Shown piece by piece: positions 50,051 through 58,706 of a stretch of DNA of 64,000 nucleotides. The position numbers and the translations under genes were made by a program. Each line of letters opens with the position of its first letter. The stretch's first letter is position 1. The notes under the pieces are model-generated. The model was not told the DNA's origin, did no database searches, and saw only the letters and a program-made list of their open reading frames with translations. This DNA comes from an uncultured Gammaproteobacteria bacterium (GTDB lineage: Bacteria > Pseudomonadota > Gammaproteobacteria > Arenicellales > JAANXG01): assembly GCA_947258495.1 (NCBI GenBank), contig CAMYIN010000097.1, positions 31,363 to 95,362 of the forward strand, written 5' to 3'.

Positions 50051-52165
50051 TTGCCCGCTAAATCGACGGCCAAGACCCAGGTTCACAGCAGCAGAGATCC
50101 GAACCGGATACCGGTCACTGCGCTCAAGGGCGTCGGCCCGCAACTGGCGGCGAAGCTTGCGCGAATCGACATTCGCACCGTCCAGGACGTACTGTTCCAT
50201 CTTCCCTTCCGCTACCAGGACCGCACCCGGGTAACACCCATAGGTGCGGCGCGAGCCGGCGATGAAATCGTGGTGGTCGGACAGATCGAGCACGCCGGGA
50301 TCAGCTACGGGCGACGGCGCAGTCTGTTGTGTACGATCAGCGACGGCAGCGGCTTGTTGACCGTGAGGTTGTTCCATTTCAGTTCGGCGCAGCAGGCCCG
50401 CCTGAAGCGTGGTCTATGGTTGCGGTGTTTTGGTGAAGTTCGCCGGGGCCCGGCCAAGCTGGAAATGGTGCACCCGGAATACGAGCTGAGTGAACGCAAA
50501 CCGCAGACCGCCGGCATTGAGGGCCTGACACCCGTCTATCCCAGCACCGAAGGCGTGGGTCAGGGAATGTGGCGCAGAATTACGACTCAAGCCTTGCAGC
50601 AGCACCTTCGTGGGGTAACGGAGTTGCTGCCGGATCGGCTGTTGAAGCCGTGGCGCTTCCCCTCCCTGCAGGCGGCCCTGTGGCATGTCCATCGCCCGCC
50701 CGCGGACACCGATGTAGAGCAATTACGGGCGGTCACCGACCCGAGTCAACAGCGGTTGGCGTTGGAGGAGCTGCTGGCCCATCACCTGAGCCTGCGGTTT
50801 GCGCGACGCAAACGCCGGACGCACTCCGCGCCGGCGATGCGTGAGGACAACGGATTGTTACAGGCGTATTGGGAGGCGCTGCCGTTCCGTCCCACGCCGG
50901 ATCAGCGTCGCGCCTGTTCGCAGATACTGAGCGACCTCGGCGAGGCGACCCCCATGCTTCGGTTGCTGCAGGGCGACGTGGGGTCCGGCAAGACCGTGGT
51001 TGCGGGCGCCGCCGTCGTGCGCGCCTTGGAGAATCGCTACCAGGTCGCGGTCATGGCGCCTACGGAGCTGCTCGCCGAGCAGCATTACCGAACGTTGTCC
51101 GCGTGGCTCCACCCTCTCGGTCAAAACGTTGCCTGGCTGAGTGGACGCGTCGTCGGCCGTGAACGGAACGAACTCCTGGGCGCTCTGCAGGCGGGCGATG
51201 TCCGGCTCGTGGTCGGCACCCATGCCTTGTTTCAACGCGGGGTCGAATTCCCACGGCTGGGACTGGTCGTGGTCGATGAGCAGCACCGGTTCGGGGTGGA
51301 CCAGCGTCTTGCTTTGCGCGACAAAGGCAGCGTCGACATGCAGATACCGCATCAGCTGATTATGACGGCGACCCCTATACCTCGCACCCTGGCGATGAGT
51401 TTTTACGCCGACCTCGATGTCTCGAGCATCGAGCACCTGCCGCCGGGCAGAAAAGCGGTGGAGACGGTGGTGGTGCGTGAAAGCCGCCGCGCGGAGGTCG
51501 TTGCCAGGGTGGAGGCTGCATGCCGAGAGGGAAGGCAGGCTTACTGGGTATGTCCCATCATCGACGAATCGGAAGTCCTGGAAGCGCAGGCGGCGACGGA
51601 CACGGAGGCCGCGCTGCGGGCATCGCTGCCGGGTCTGCGCATCGGCCTGGTCCACGGACGCATGCGGCCGCGAGAGAAGGAGAAAGTCATGGAGCGGTTT
51701 CGCAACACCGGGCTCGATCTGCTGGTCGCCACCACCGTCATAGAGGTCGGTGTCGACGTGCCGAACGCGAGCCTGATGGTAATCGAAAATGCCGAGCGCC
51801 TGGGCCTGGCGCAGCTTCACCAACTACGCGGCCGTATCGGTCGCGGCAGCGATCAAGCTTGCTGTGTGTTGATGTACCGATCTCCGCTTGCATCGCAGGC
51901 CCGCACCCGATTGGCGTTGATGCGAGAGACGACCGACGGATTCGAGATCGCGCGTAAGGACCTGGAGCTACGTGGTCCGGGCGAGGTGCTGGGCAGGAGA
52001 CAGACGGGACTGATGCAACTCATGATCGCCGATCTCGTTCGCGACCGCGAGCTTCTTCCGGCGGTCGAGAAAATCGCCCGCGCGTTGATCGACGAATACC
52101 CGGATCAGGCGCAGGCGCTGGTAAGCAGATGGGTCGCCGAGGACCCGGACTATGCCAGTGTCTAG
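50051..52165 (+). CDS. recG: ATP-dependent DNA helicase RecG
   Basis: 704 aa; LLQGDVGSGKTVVAGAAV, VVDEQHRFGVDQR, LIMTATPIPRTLAMS. Confidence 0.96.
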   Translation: MPAKSTAKTQVHSSRDPNRIPVTALKGVGPQLAAKLARIDIRTVQDVLFHLPFRYQDRTRVTPIGAARAGDEIVVVGQIEHAGISYGRRRSLLCTISDGSGLLTVRLFHFSSAQQARLKRGLWLRCFGEVRRGPAKLEMVHPEYELSERKPQTAGIEGLTPVYPSTEGVGQGMWRRITTQALQQHLRGVTELLPDRLLKPWRFPSLQAALWHVHRPPADTDVEQLRAVTDPSQQRLALEELLAHHLSLRFARRKRRTHSAPAMREDNGLLQAYWEALPFRPTPDQRRACSQILSDLGEATPMLRLLQGDVGSGKTVVAGAAVVRALENRYQVAVMAPTELLAEQHYRTLSAWLHPLGQNVAWLSGRVVGRERNELLGALQAGDVRLVVGTHALFQRGVEFPRLGLVVVDEQHRFGVDQRLALRDKGSVDMQIPHQLIMTATPIPRTLAMSFYADLDVSSIEHLPPGRKAVETVVVRESRRAEVVARVEAACREGRQAYWVCPIIDESEVLEAQAATDTEAALRASLPGLRIGLVHGRMRPREKEKVMERFRNTGLDLLVATTVIEVGVDVPNASLMVIENAERLGLAQLHQLRGRIGRGSDQACCVLMYRSPLASQARTRLALMRETTDGFEIARKDLELRGPGEVLGRRQTGLMQLMIADLVRDRELLPAVEKIARALIDEYPDQAQALVSRWVAEDPDYASV

Positions 52166-53042
52166 TGGCGACGAACGGTGGGGCGTGTTGGTCGAGAGGT
52201 TGCGTCAATACGCGTTGTTGATACGCCTCGACAAGCCGATCGGTACGCTGCTGCTGCTCTGGCCGACCTTATGGGGGCTGTGGGTCGCCGCGGAGGGCCG
52301 CCCGGACCCGTGGGTATTGTTCGTGTTCCTGTGCGGCGTGTTCCTCATGCGCTCCGCCGGGTGCGCCGTCAACGACTATGCCGATCGGGAGATCGACCCC
52401 TTTGTGGAGCGGACCCGCAACCGCCCGCTTGCAGCCGGCGCGGTCTCACCGCAAGAAGCCCTGACGGTTTTCCTGGTCTTGAGTATCTGCGCGTGGTCGC
52501 TGGTGTGGACCTTGAACGGTCTCACTGTCGCGCTTTCGACCGCCGGTATCGCCATGGCGGCGGTATATCCCTTTACCAAACGCTACATCTATCATCCACA
52601 ACTGCTGCTCGGGGTGGCGTTTTCCTGGGGAATCCCGATGGCGTTCGCGGCTCAGACGAATACCGTGCCCGCTGTTGCCTGGGGACTGGTGGCGGCGAAC
52701 GCCGCCTGGGTAGTGGCCTACGATACTATGTACGCCATGGTGGATCGCGGGGACGACGTGCGTATCGGCGTCAAGTCGACGGCGATCCTATTCGGTCGGT
52801 ACGATCGCGCGGTGATAGCGCTGCTGCATGTTCTAACCCTTGCGATTCTGCTTGCGCTGGGTAGACACCTCGGCCTCAATGCCTATTATTTCGGCGGCTT
52901 GCTGGCGGCAACCGGGTTCTCGGTGTATCAGCAATTCTTGATACGCCATCGAGTCGAAAATGCGTGTTTTCGGGCATTTTTGAACAATGCCTGGTTCGGA
53001 GCCGCCGTATTTCTTGGCTTGGCGCTCGCCTATTTGCCGTGA
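52152..53042 (+). CDS. ubiA: 4-hydroxybenzoate octaprenyltransferase
   Basis: LIRLDKPIGTLLLLWPTLWGLW, GCAVNDYADREIDPFVERTRNRPLA, YDTMYAMVDRGDDVRIGVKST. Confidence 0.96.
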   Translation: MPVSSGDERWGVLVERLRQYALLIRLDKPIGTLLLLWPTLWGLWVAAEGRPDPWVLFVFLCGVFLMRSAGCAVNDYADREIDPFVERTRNRPLAAGAVSPQEALTVFLVLSICAWSLVWTLNGLTVALSTAGIAMAAVYPFTKRYIYHPQLLLGVAFSWGIPMAFAAQTNTVPAVAWGLVAANAAWVVAYDTMYAMVDRGDDVRIGVKSTAILFGRYDRAVIALLHVLTLAILLALGRHLGLNAYYFGGLLAATGFSVYQQFLIRHRVENACFRAFLNNAWFGAAVFLGLALAYLP

Positions 53043-53122
53043 CTGCGCGCGGTGGCGTCGGCATCGGCGACGCGCTATCCTACGGGCCCAACGCCAATAA
53101 CGATATCTTTGAGGAGAGAATA

Positions 53123-53773
53123 ATGCGGTCGATACTAGTGGTTAACCCTAAAGGCGGCTGCGGAAAAACCACCATCGCCACCAATCTCGCAACCTACTAC
53201 GGGGTTTGGGGAGTGTCGACGGCGTTGGTGGACGTGGACCCACAGCAGTCGTCGATGGAATGGCTACAGGTACGGCCGGACAACTACCCGAAAATCAACG
53301 GCCTGTCGGCGTTGAGCGGATACGTGACGCTTCCCAACGGCACCGAACGCGTCGTCTACGACGCCCCCGCCCGTTCGAACACCGAAAAGGTCCTGGAATT
53401 GATGAAATTGACCGAGGCGGTGATCATTCCGGTGTTGCCCTCGCCGATAGATATCCGCGCCGCCGCGCATTTCATCGGCGACCTTCTGATCAAGGGTCAT
53501 CTGCGGCAAAGCCGGAAACTGGTGGGCGTGGTGGCAAATCGCGTGCGGGAGAACACCATCGTCTACCATGACCTGGAAAAGTTCCTCAAGAGCCTGGAGA
53601 TCCCGTTCGTCACTACCTTGCGGGATACGCAGAATTATGTGCGCGCGGCGGCCCGCGGAATCGGCATCTTTGAGATGGGGCCTTCCGCGGTGGAGCAGGA
53701 CATCCAGCAGTGGCGTCCCTTGATCAACTGGATAGAGGGAAAAAAGGTCATAAGGAGGGGCGGCAGGAAATAG
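53123..53773 (+). CDS. orphan ParA/MinD-family ATPase
   Basis: MRSILVVNPKGGCGKTTIATNLATYYG (deviant Walker A), LVDVDPQQSSMEWL; no ParB-like partner adjacent. Confidence 0.9.
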   Translation: MRSILVVNPKGGCGKTTIATNLATYYGVWGVSTALVDVDPQQSSMEWLQVRPDNYPKINGLSALSGYVTLPNGTERVVYDAPARSNTEKVLELMKLTEAVIIPVLPSPIDIRAAAHFIGDLLIKGHLRQSRKLVGVVANRVRENTIVYHDLEKFLKSLEIPFVTTLRDTQNYVRAAARGIGIFEMGPSAVEQDIQQWRPLINWIEGKKVIRRGGRK

Positions 53774-53802
53774 GTCCGGCGCGCTACCGCAAACGGCAGC
53801 GT

Positions 53803-55170
53803 TTACCAGGAATCGGTGGTGTAGCGTTCCACCTTCAGCCGGCTGGACCAGTGATCCCGATCCAGGCCGACCTTGCATTTGAGCTGTTCGAGAAAACTCC
53901 TGCGGTCGGGAATGTTGTTCCACACGCTGGGTAGAAACGTCCCGCGGCGGCTTCCTTCCGTCAATATTAAGCCGTCGACGCCGGGGCGCAGCTGATCGAG
54001 CAGGTCTTGCTGGCTGCGAAACGCCAGCTCTTCCGGCGCGGAGAGCACGGAAATGCCGATCTCCAGTTGGTCCAGCTCGGCCTCCGTGAGCCTGGGGAAC
54101 CGGGGATCGCGGAACGCCGCGGCGTAGGCGTTTTCGGCGATGTCCTCGACCAGTGGCCGGCTTGCCTCGAGATTGCCTATGCAGCCGCGCAGGGCCTGCT
54201 GTTTCTTCAGCGTGACAAAGCTCGCCTTGTGCCTGCGCAGCGATTGCGGCCATTCTTCCATCGATACCGACAACGCCTTACCGTTTTCAAGCCCGTGTTT
54301 GATCGATTCTCTGGCGAGTTCGGTAAGCCGCGAGCGGTCGGACTCGTCCAGTGCCTGTGCAGTGTGTGGTTCGAAGAAAGCGTACGCGCCGTAGCCTACT
54401 ACCTGGTCGCGCGGACCCGCGGTATCTCCGGAGTTGCGCACGTCGAGGGTTTCCACCTGTAATCGGTGGCGCGTCGCGGCCCGCAGCAGGCCACAGATCG
54501 GAATCTGGCCGCACGCGTTTTCCCCGCTCAGACCGGTCGGGTCCAGGCGTTCTATGTGGCTCGTAGTGACGCCGTCGAGGCGCCGGGCGTCGTCGTACTC
54601 GTGGTAGTGGCTGAGATCGGAGCTGATTACGATCAGCGTCTCGGGCCCGCCCCAGAGCCGCTCCAGCAGCCGCTCGACGTCCACCGGATCAGCGTTACCG
54701 GCGGCGAAGGGCAGCAGCGAAAAATCCCGCAACACCGTCTGCAGGAACGGCAGGTGCACCTCGAGACTATGCTCCGGGGCATGGGCCTCGTCCATGAAGA
54801 CCAGAAAATCGAGTTCCTCCACCAGCGTGCGCATCGTCTCCTGGTCGACCGCCACCTCGCCCAGCGGTGTCGCGAACGCCCGGGCGCTGCTGGCCGCCAC
54901 TGCGTTTACCCGCACGCGGTGCGCAGGGCCGACAAGGACCACTCGGCGTATGCGCGTGCTCAGGGACTTCAGCGCGGCGTAGGCGGAGCCGGCAACCGGT
55001 CCCGAGTAGATGTACCCGGCGTGTGGTGCGATAACGGCCTTGGGGACGTGGTGGGCGGGCTTGGCGTCGGCGAGAAACCCGTCGACCTGCCGGCGCAGGC
55101 GCACGGGATCGTCGGTGTAGAACATGCCCGCAACTGCGGGCGGACGCACGTGTGACATGACCAAACTCAA
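53803..55170 (-). CDS. fused Memo (AmmeMemoRadiSam system B) - AMMECR1 (system A) protein
   Basis: 455 aa; N-terminal VIAPHAGYIYSGPVAGSAY, GPAHR, HSLEVHLPFLQ, SSDLSHYHEY (Memo); C-terminal ASFVTLKKQQALRGCIGNLEASRPL...AFRDPRFPRLTEAELDQLEIGISVL (AMMECR1). Confidence 0.94.
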   Translation of the reverse strand: MSLVMSHVRPPAVAGMFYTDDPVRLRRQVDGFLADAKPAHHVPKAVIAPHAGYIYSGPVAGSAYAALKSLSTRIRRVVLVGPAHRVRVNAVAASSARAFATPLGEVAVDQETMRTLVEELDFLVFMDEAHAPEHSLEVHLPFLQTVLRDFSLLPFAAGNADPVDVERLLERLWGGPETLIVISSDLSHYHEYDDARRLDGVTTSHIERLDPTGLSGENACGQIPICGLLRAATRHRLQVETLDVRNSGDTAGPRDQVVGYGAYAFFEPHTAQALDESDRSRLTELARESIKHGLENGKALSVSMEEWPQSLRRHKASFVTLKKQQALRGCIGNLEASRPLVEDIAENAYAAAFRDPRFPRLTEAELDQLEIGISVLSAPEELAFRSQQDLLDQLRPGVDGLILTEGSRRGTFLPSVWNNIPDRRSFLEQLKCKVGLDRDHWSSRLKVERYTTDSW

Positions 55171-55272
55171 CGTGTGTTCCTAGGTATATTAACCGATAAT
55201 TATAATCCCGTGCCCGCCGTCGTGCAGGCATCGCAGCTTGAAGTCGGCGTTAGCGGGCCGCATAGTAGAGCA

Positions 55273-56361
55273 ATGGGCGCCCTGCACGATACCGTTGCGA
55301 CCAAATACTGGCACGTCCTCGACGACGGTCGCGTTCAATGCGACCTCTGCCCGCGCTATTGCCGCCTGCGTGAAGGTCAGCGTGGACTGTGTTTCGTCCG
55401 CATGCGCCAGAACGACCAGATCGTGCTCACCACCTACGGCCGATCCAGCGGTTTTTGCGTAGATCCGATAGAAAAGAAGCCGCTCAATCACTTCCTCCCG
55501 GGCACCAGCGTGCTGTCCTTCGGCACCGCCGGATGCAACCTGGCGTGTAAGTTCTGTCAGAACTGGGATATCAGCAAGTCGCGGGAAATCGATACTTTGG
55601 CGGACAGCGCGTCACCGGGGCGCATCGCCGACGTCGCTCGGGAACTGGGTTGCCACAGCGTTGCCTTCACCTACAACGACCCGGTTATCTTCCACGAATA
55701 CGCCGTTGACATCGCCCGGGCCTGCCGGGAGCAAAGCATCAAGTCCGTAGCGGTCACGGCCGGTTACGTCTGCTCCGAACCGCGCCGGGAATTCTACCGA
55801 TACATGGACGCCGCCGATGTCGATTTGAAGGCGTTCACGGAGACGTTCTACAAGAAGATCTGCGGCGGTTCCCTGGCGCGGGTGCTGGAAACGCTGGAGC
55901 ATATCAAGCACGAAACCGATGTCTGGCTGGAGCTGACGACGTTACTGATACCGGGAGAGAACGATTCCTCGGCCGAGATCGAGTCGATGACGCAGTGGGT
56001 GGTGAGTCGTCTGGGTGCGGACGTGCCCATGCATTTCACCGCCTTCCATCCCGACTGGAAGATGCGCGACAAGCCGCCGACGCCTCCCGCAACGCTGACC
56101 CGGGCCCGCGAGATCGCGATGAAAAACGGGGTACGCTACGCGTATACGGGAAACGTCCACGACGAAGCCGGGGGCAGCACCTACTGCCACCACTGCGGCG
56201 TCAAGCTTATCGGACGCGACTGGTACGAGCTGCACGAGTGGCACCTGGACGACAACGGCCATTGCCGCAGTTGCGGCACGCGGTGTGCCGGGGTGTTCCA
56301 TGGGCCGCCCGGTGCGTGGGGTCGGCGCCGCATGCCGGTACGTTTGGGCGTGACGGCGTGA
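55273..56361 (+). CDS. AmmeMemoRadiSam system radical SAM enzyme
   Basis: GTAGCNLACKFCQNWDISKS (CX3CX2C); N-terminal CDLCPRYCRLREGQRGLC; C-terminal YCHHCGVKLIG...HCRSCGTRC; ORF opens at 55174, ATG at 55273 likelier. Confidence 0.93.
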   Translation: MGALHDTVATKYWHVLDDGRVQCDLCPRYCRLREGQRGLCFVRMRQNDQIVLTTYGRSSGFCVDPIEKKPLNHFLPGTSVLSFGTAGCNLACKFCQNWDISKSREIDTLADSASPGRIADVARELGCHSVAFTYNDPVIFHEYAVDIARACREQSIKSVAVTAGYVCSEPRREFYRYMDAADVDLKAFTETFYKKICGGSLARVLETLEHIKHETDVWLELTTLLIPGENDSSAEIESMTQWVVSRLGADVPMHFTAFHPDWKMRDKPPTPPATLTRAREIAMKNGVRYAYTGNVHDEAGGSTYCHHCGVKLIGRDWYELHEWHLDDNGHCRSCGTRCAGVFHGPPGAWGRRRMPVRLGVTA

Positions 56362-56579
56362 AGCGATAGCGCCGGTGCTGCTTGTGCGGTCCCGCTTCCG
56401 GCGTCCGCTGTGGGCGACCAGCCGTCATCCTGCGGGTCGGACACGTTTACTGTGTGCTCGGTGGCGGAACCGTCGATGCTCTGGTTGGCGGCTTGCGCGC
56501 GGATCGTCTGCCGGCATGGACGACGGCGTCTGTTCTCGGCAACGGCTAAGTTCCTATTGTCAAACTGGAGGTTTTTTCA

Positions 56580-56981
56580 ATGACAGGTCCAAGCTACGGC
56601 TTCACCGTAGAGGTTAAGGGCGCCTTCGACGAAGTCGTCTCACGCGTCACCGAAGAACTGGCAAATGAAGGATTCGGTGTGTTGACCGAGATCGACGTGC
56701 AGGCGACCCTGAAGAAGAAATTGGGGATCGACAAGGACCCCTACGTAATCCTCGGCGCGTGTAATCCGCCGCTGGCGAATCGGGCATTGACTGCGGATCC
56801 GGATATCGGTCTGCTGCTTCTCTGCAACGTCGTCGTGCGGGAGGAGAACGGGACCGTAACAGTCGCGTTCATGGACCCGGAGGCGGTACTCGGGATCGTT
56901 CAAAGGGCGGAAATGGCGGATCTAGGGAGAGAGGTGCGGGCCCGTCTGGAACGGGTGCGCGACGCTCTCGGTTCCGGGTGA
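56580..56981 (+). CDS. DUF302 domain protein
   Basis: 133 aa; EELANEGFGVLTEIDVQATLKKKLGIDKDPYVILGACNPPLANRALTADPDIGLLLLCNVVV. Confidence 0.92.
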   Translation: MTGPSYGFTVEVKGAFDEVVSRVTEELANEGFGVLTEIDVQATLKKKLGIDKDPYVILGACNPPLANRALTADPDIGLLLLCNVVVREENGTVTVAFMDPEAVLGIVQRAEMADLGREVRARLERVRDALGSG

Positions 56982-57125
56982 CGTATTGCGTTGCCCGCCG
57001 ATCGCCCTGGCGTTTTACCGAGAATCGGGAGATCGCGCCGTCCTGATCACCGACCGGTGTCGCCGCGCGCCGATCCCCTGCGTCGCCGCCGCGGTGCCGC
57101 CGCCATCGTCCCGGGGACACGGTAA

Positions 57126-57977
57126 ATGTCCGTTCACGATTTCATTTTGAGCAACGAGGGGGCCATCCGGATCGGGTTTTTCGTCGGCGTGTTCGTGCTG
57201 ATGGCGTCCTGGGAGATCGCCGCGCCGCGCAGGGCCTTGACGGTCGCAAAATTGCGCCGCTGGGCGAGCAACATCGGAATCGTCGTCTTCAATACGCTGC
57301 TTTTGCGGCTGATCTTTCCCGCCGCGGCGGTGGGCGCGGCGATCTTCGCGGCCGAACACGGTTGGGGCGTGCTGAACCACCTATCGCTTCCGTACCCGGT
57401 AGCGTTCGCGGTGTCCGTCCTGATCCTGGACCTGGTGGTGTATCTCCAGCACGTGATGTTTCACGCGGTGCCCGCGTTTTGGCGCCTGCATCGCACCCAC
57501 CACGCCGATCTGGACTTCGATGTCACCACCGGATCGCGCTTCCATCCCATCGAGATCCTGCTTTCGATGTGCATCAAATTCGGCGTGATTTTCGCGCTCG
57601 GTCCGCCGCTGTTGGCGGTACTGATGTTCGAAGTGCTGCTCAACGCCACCGCCATGTTCAACCACTCCAACGTGGCGATACCGGTAACCCTGGACAGATG
57701 GCTGCGATGGCTCGTGGTGACGCCGGACATGCATCGTGTGCACCACTCGATCCGACGGCACGAAACCAACAGCAACTTCGGTTTCAATCTGCCGTGGTGG
57801 GATCGGCTGTTCGGTACCTACCGGGATCAGCCGGAGGACGGTCATGCCGGCATGACCATCGGCATCGACGATTTGCGGGACGTGACGGTCTGCGTAGATC
57901 TGCCCGGGATGTTGTCGATTCCGTTCAGGCGCGGCAGCGGCCGCTACCCGATTGGTCACGGACCCAGGTCTTCGTGA
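57126..57977 (+). CDS. sterol desaturase / fatty acid hydroxylase family protein
   Basis: 283 aa; His boxes HVMFH, HRTHH, HRVHHSIRRHETNSNFG. Confidence 0.93.
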   Translation: MSVHDFILSNEGAIRIGFFVGVFVLMASWEIAAPRRALTVAKLRRWASNIGIVVFNTLLLRLIFPAAAVGAAIFAAEHGWGVLNHLSLPYPVAFAVSVLILDLVVYLQHVMFHAVPAFWRLHRTHHADLDFDVTTGSRFHPIEILLSMCIKFGVIFALGPPLLAVLMFEVLLNATAMFNHSNVAIPVTLDRWLRWLVVTPDMHRVHHSIRRHETNSNFGFNLPWWDRLFGTYRDQPEDGHAGMTIGIDDLRDVTVCVDLPGMLSIPFRRGSGRYPIGHGPRSS

Positions 57978-58016
57978 GCGCGCACCCGCCGCGCGCGCCA
58001 ACACGCTGCACCGGTT

Positions 58017-58646
58017 CTACGCCGAGACCTTGGGGTTGAGGCTGTACGTTCCGGTGACGCTCGCCTTGGCGAGGACGTGGCCCTCGATGGCGGTCAAGAC
58101 GTCGGCGCCGGTAAATGCGCCCTCCACCGCGCAGCGCTCGACGTCCAGCGCGTACACGCCGAATACGTATCGGTGTTTAATGGCGTCGTTCCAGGGTGGG
58201 CACGGTCCGTCGTAGCCGAAATATTGACCCTTCATGTCGGCGTCGCCTTCGAACCAGTCGGTGTAGTTGTTCAGCCCCCGGCGCGCGCCGCCCGGTCCCG
58301 GGACCTGGTCTTTTCCGCGTACGCTGACGCCCTCGGAATCCTCGCCGGCCTCGATCTGTCGCAGCGAGGCCGGGATGTCGACCAGCACCCAGTGAAAGAA
58401 ATCCACCCGGGGCAGATCCGCCGGCACGGTGCGGCCTTCCTTGTTGACATCGTTCGGCCTGCTGGGTACGTCGGGATCGTGGCAGATCAGCGCGAACGAC
58501 CGTGTCCCCGGAGGGACGTCGTCCCATCGCAAGTGTGGGTTGCGGTTCGTCGACAGACCCGCATGGGAAGCTGGGTCGGGCCGGCAGAAAGCGAATTCGC
58601 TGTCGATGGGACCGCCGTCGCGGAAACTGTCGCTGCTGAGCTGCAT
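58017..58646 (-). CDS. YbhB/YbcL family (PEBP/Raf kinase inhibitor-like) protein
   Basis: LRWDDVPPGTRSFALICHDPDVPS, FFHWVLVDIPASLRQI, YDGPCPPWNDAIKHRYVFGVYAL. Confidence 0.92.
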   Translation of the reverse strand: MQLSSDSFRDGGPIDSEFAFCRPDPASHAGLSTNRNPHLRWDDVPPGTRSFALICHDPDVPSRPNDVNKEGRTVPADLPRVDFFHWVLVDIPASLRQIEAGEDSEGVSVRGKDQVPGPGGARRGLNNYTDWFEGDADMKGQYFGYDGPCPPWNDAIKHRYVFGVYALDVERCAVEGAFTGADVLTAIEGHVLAKASVTGTYSLNPKVSA

Positions 58647-58706
58647 GTGTGCCTCCTTATTGTGGGTGTCGTGTCGGTTCTGTGTCGCCGCTGCGCGGGT
58701 GATGTG

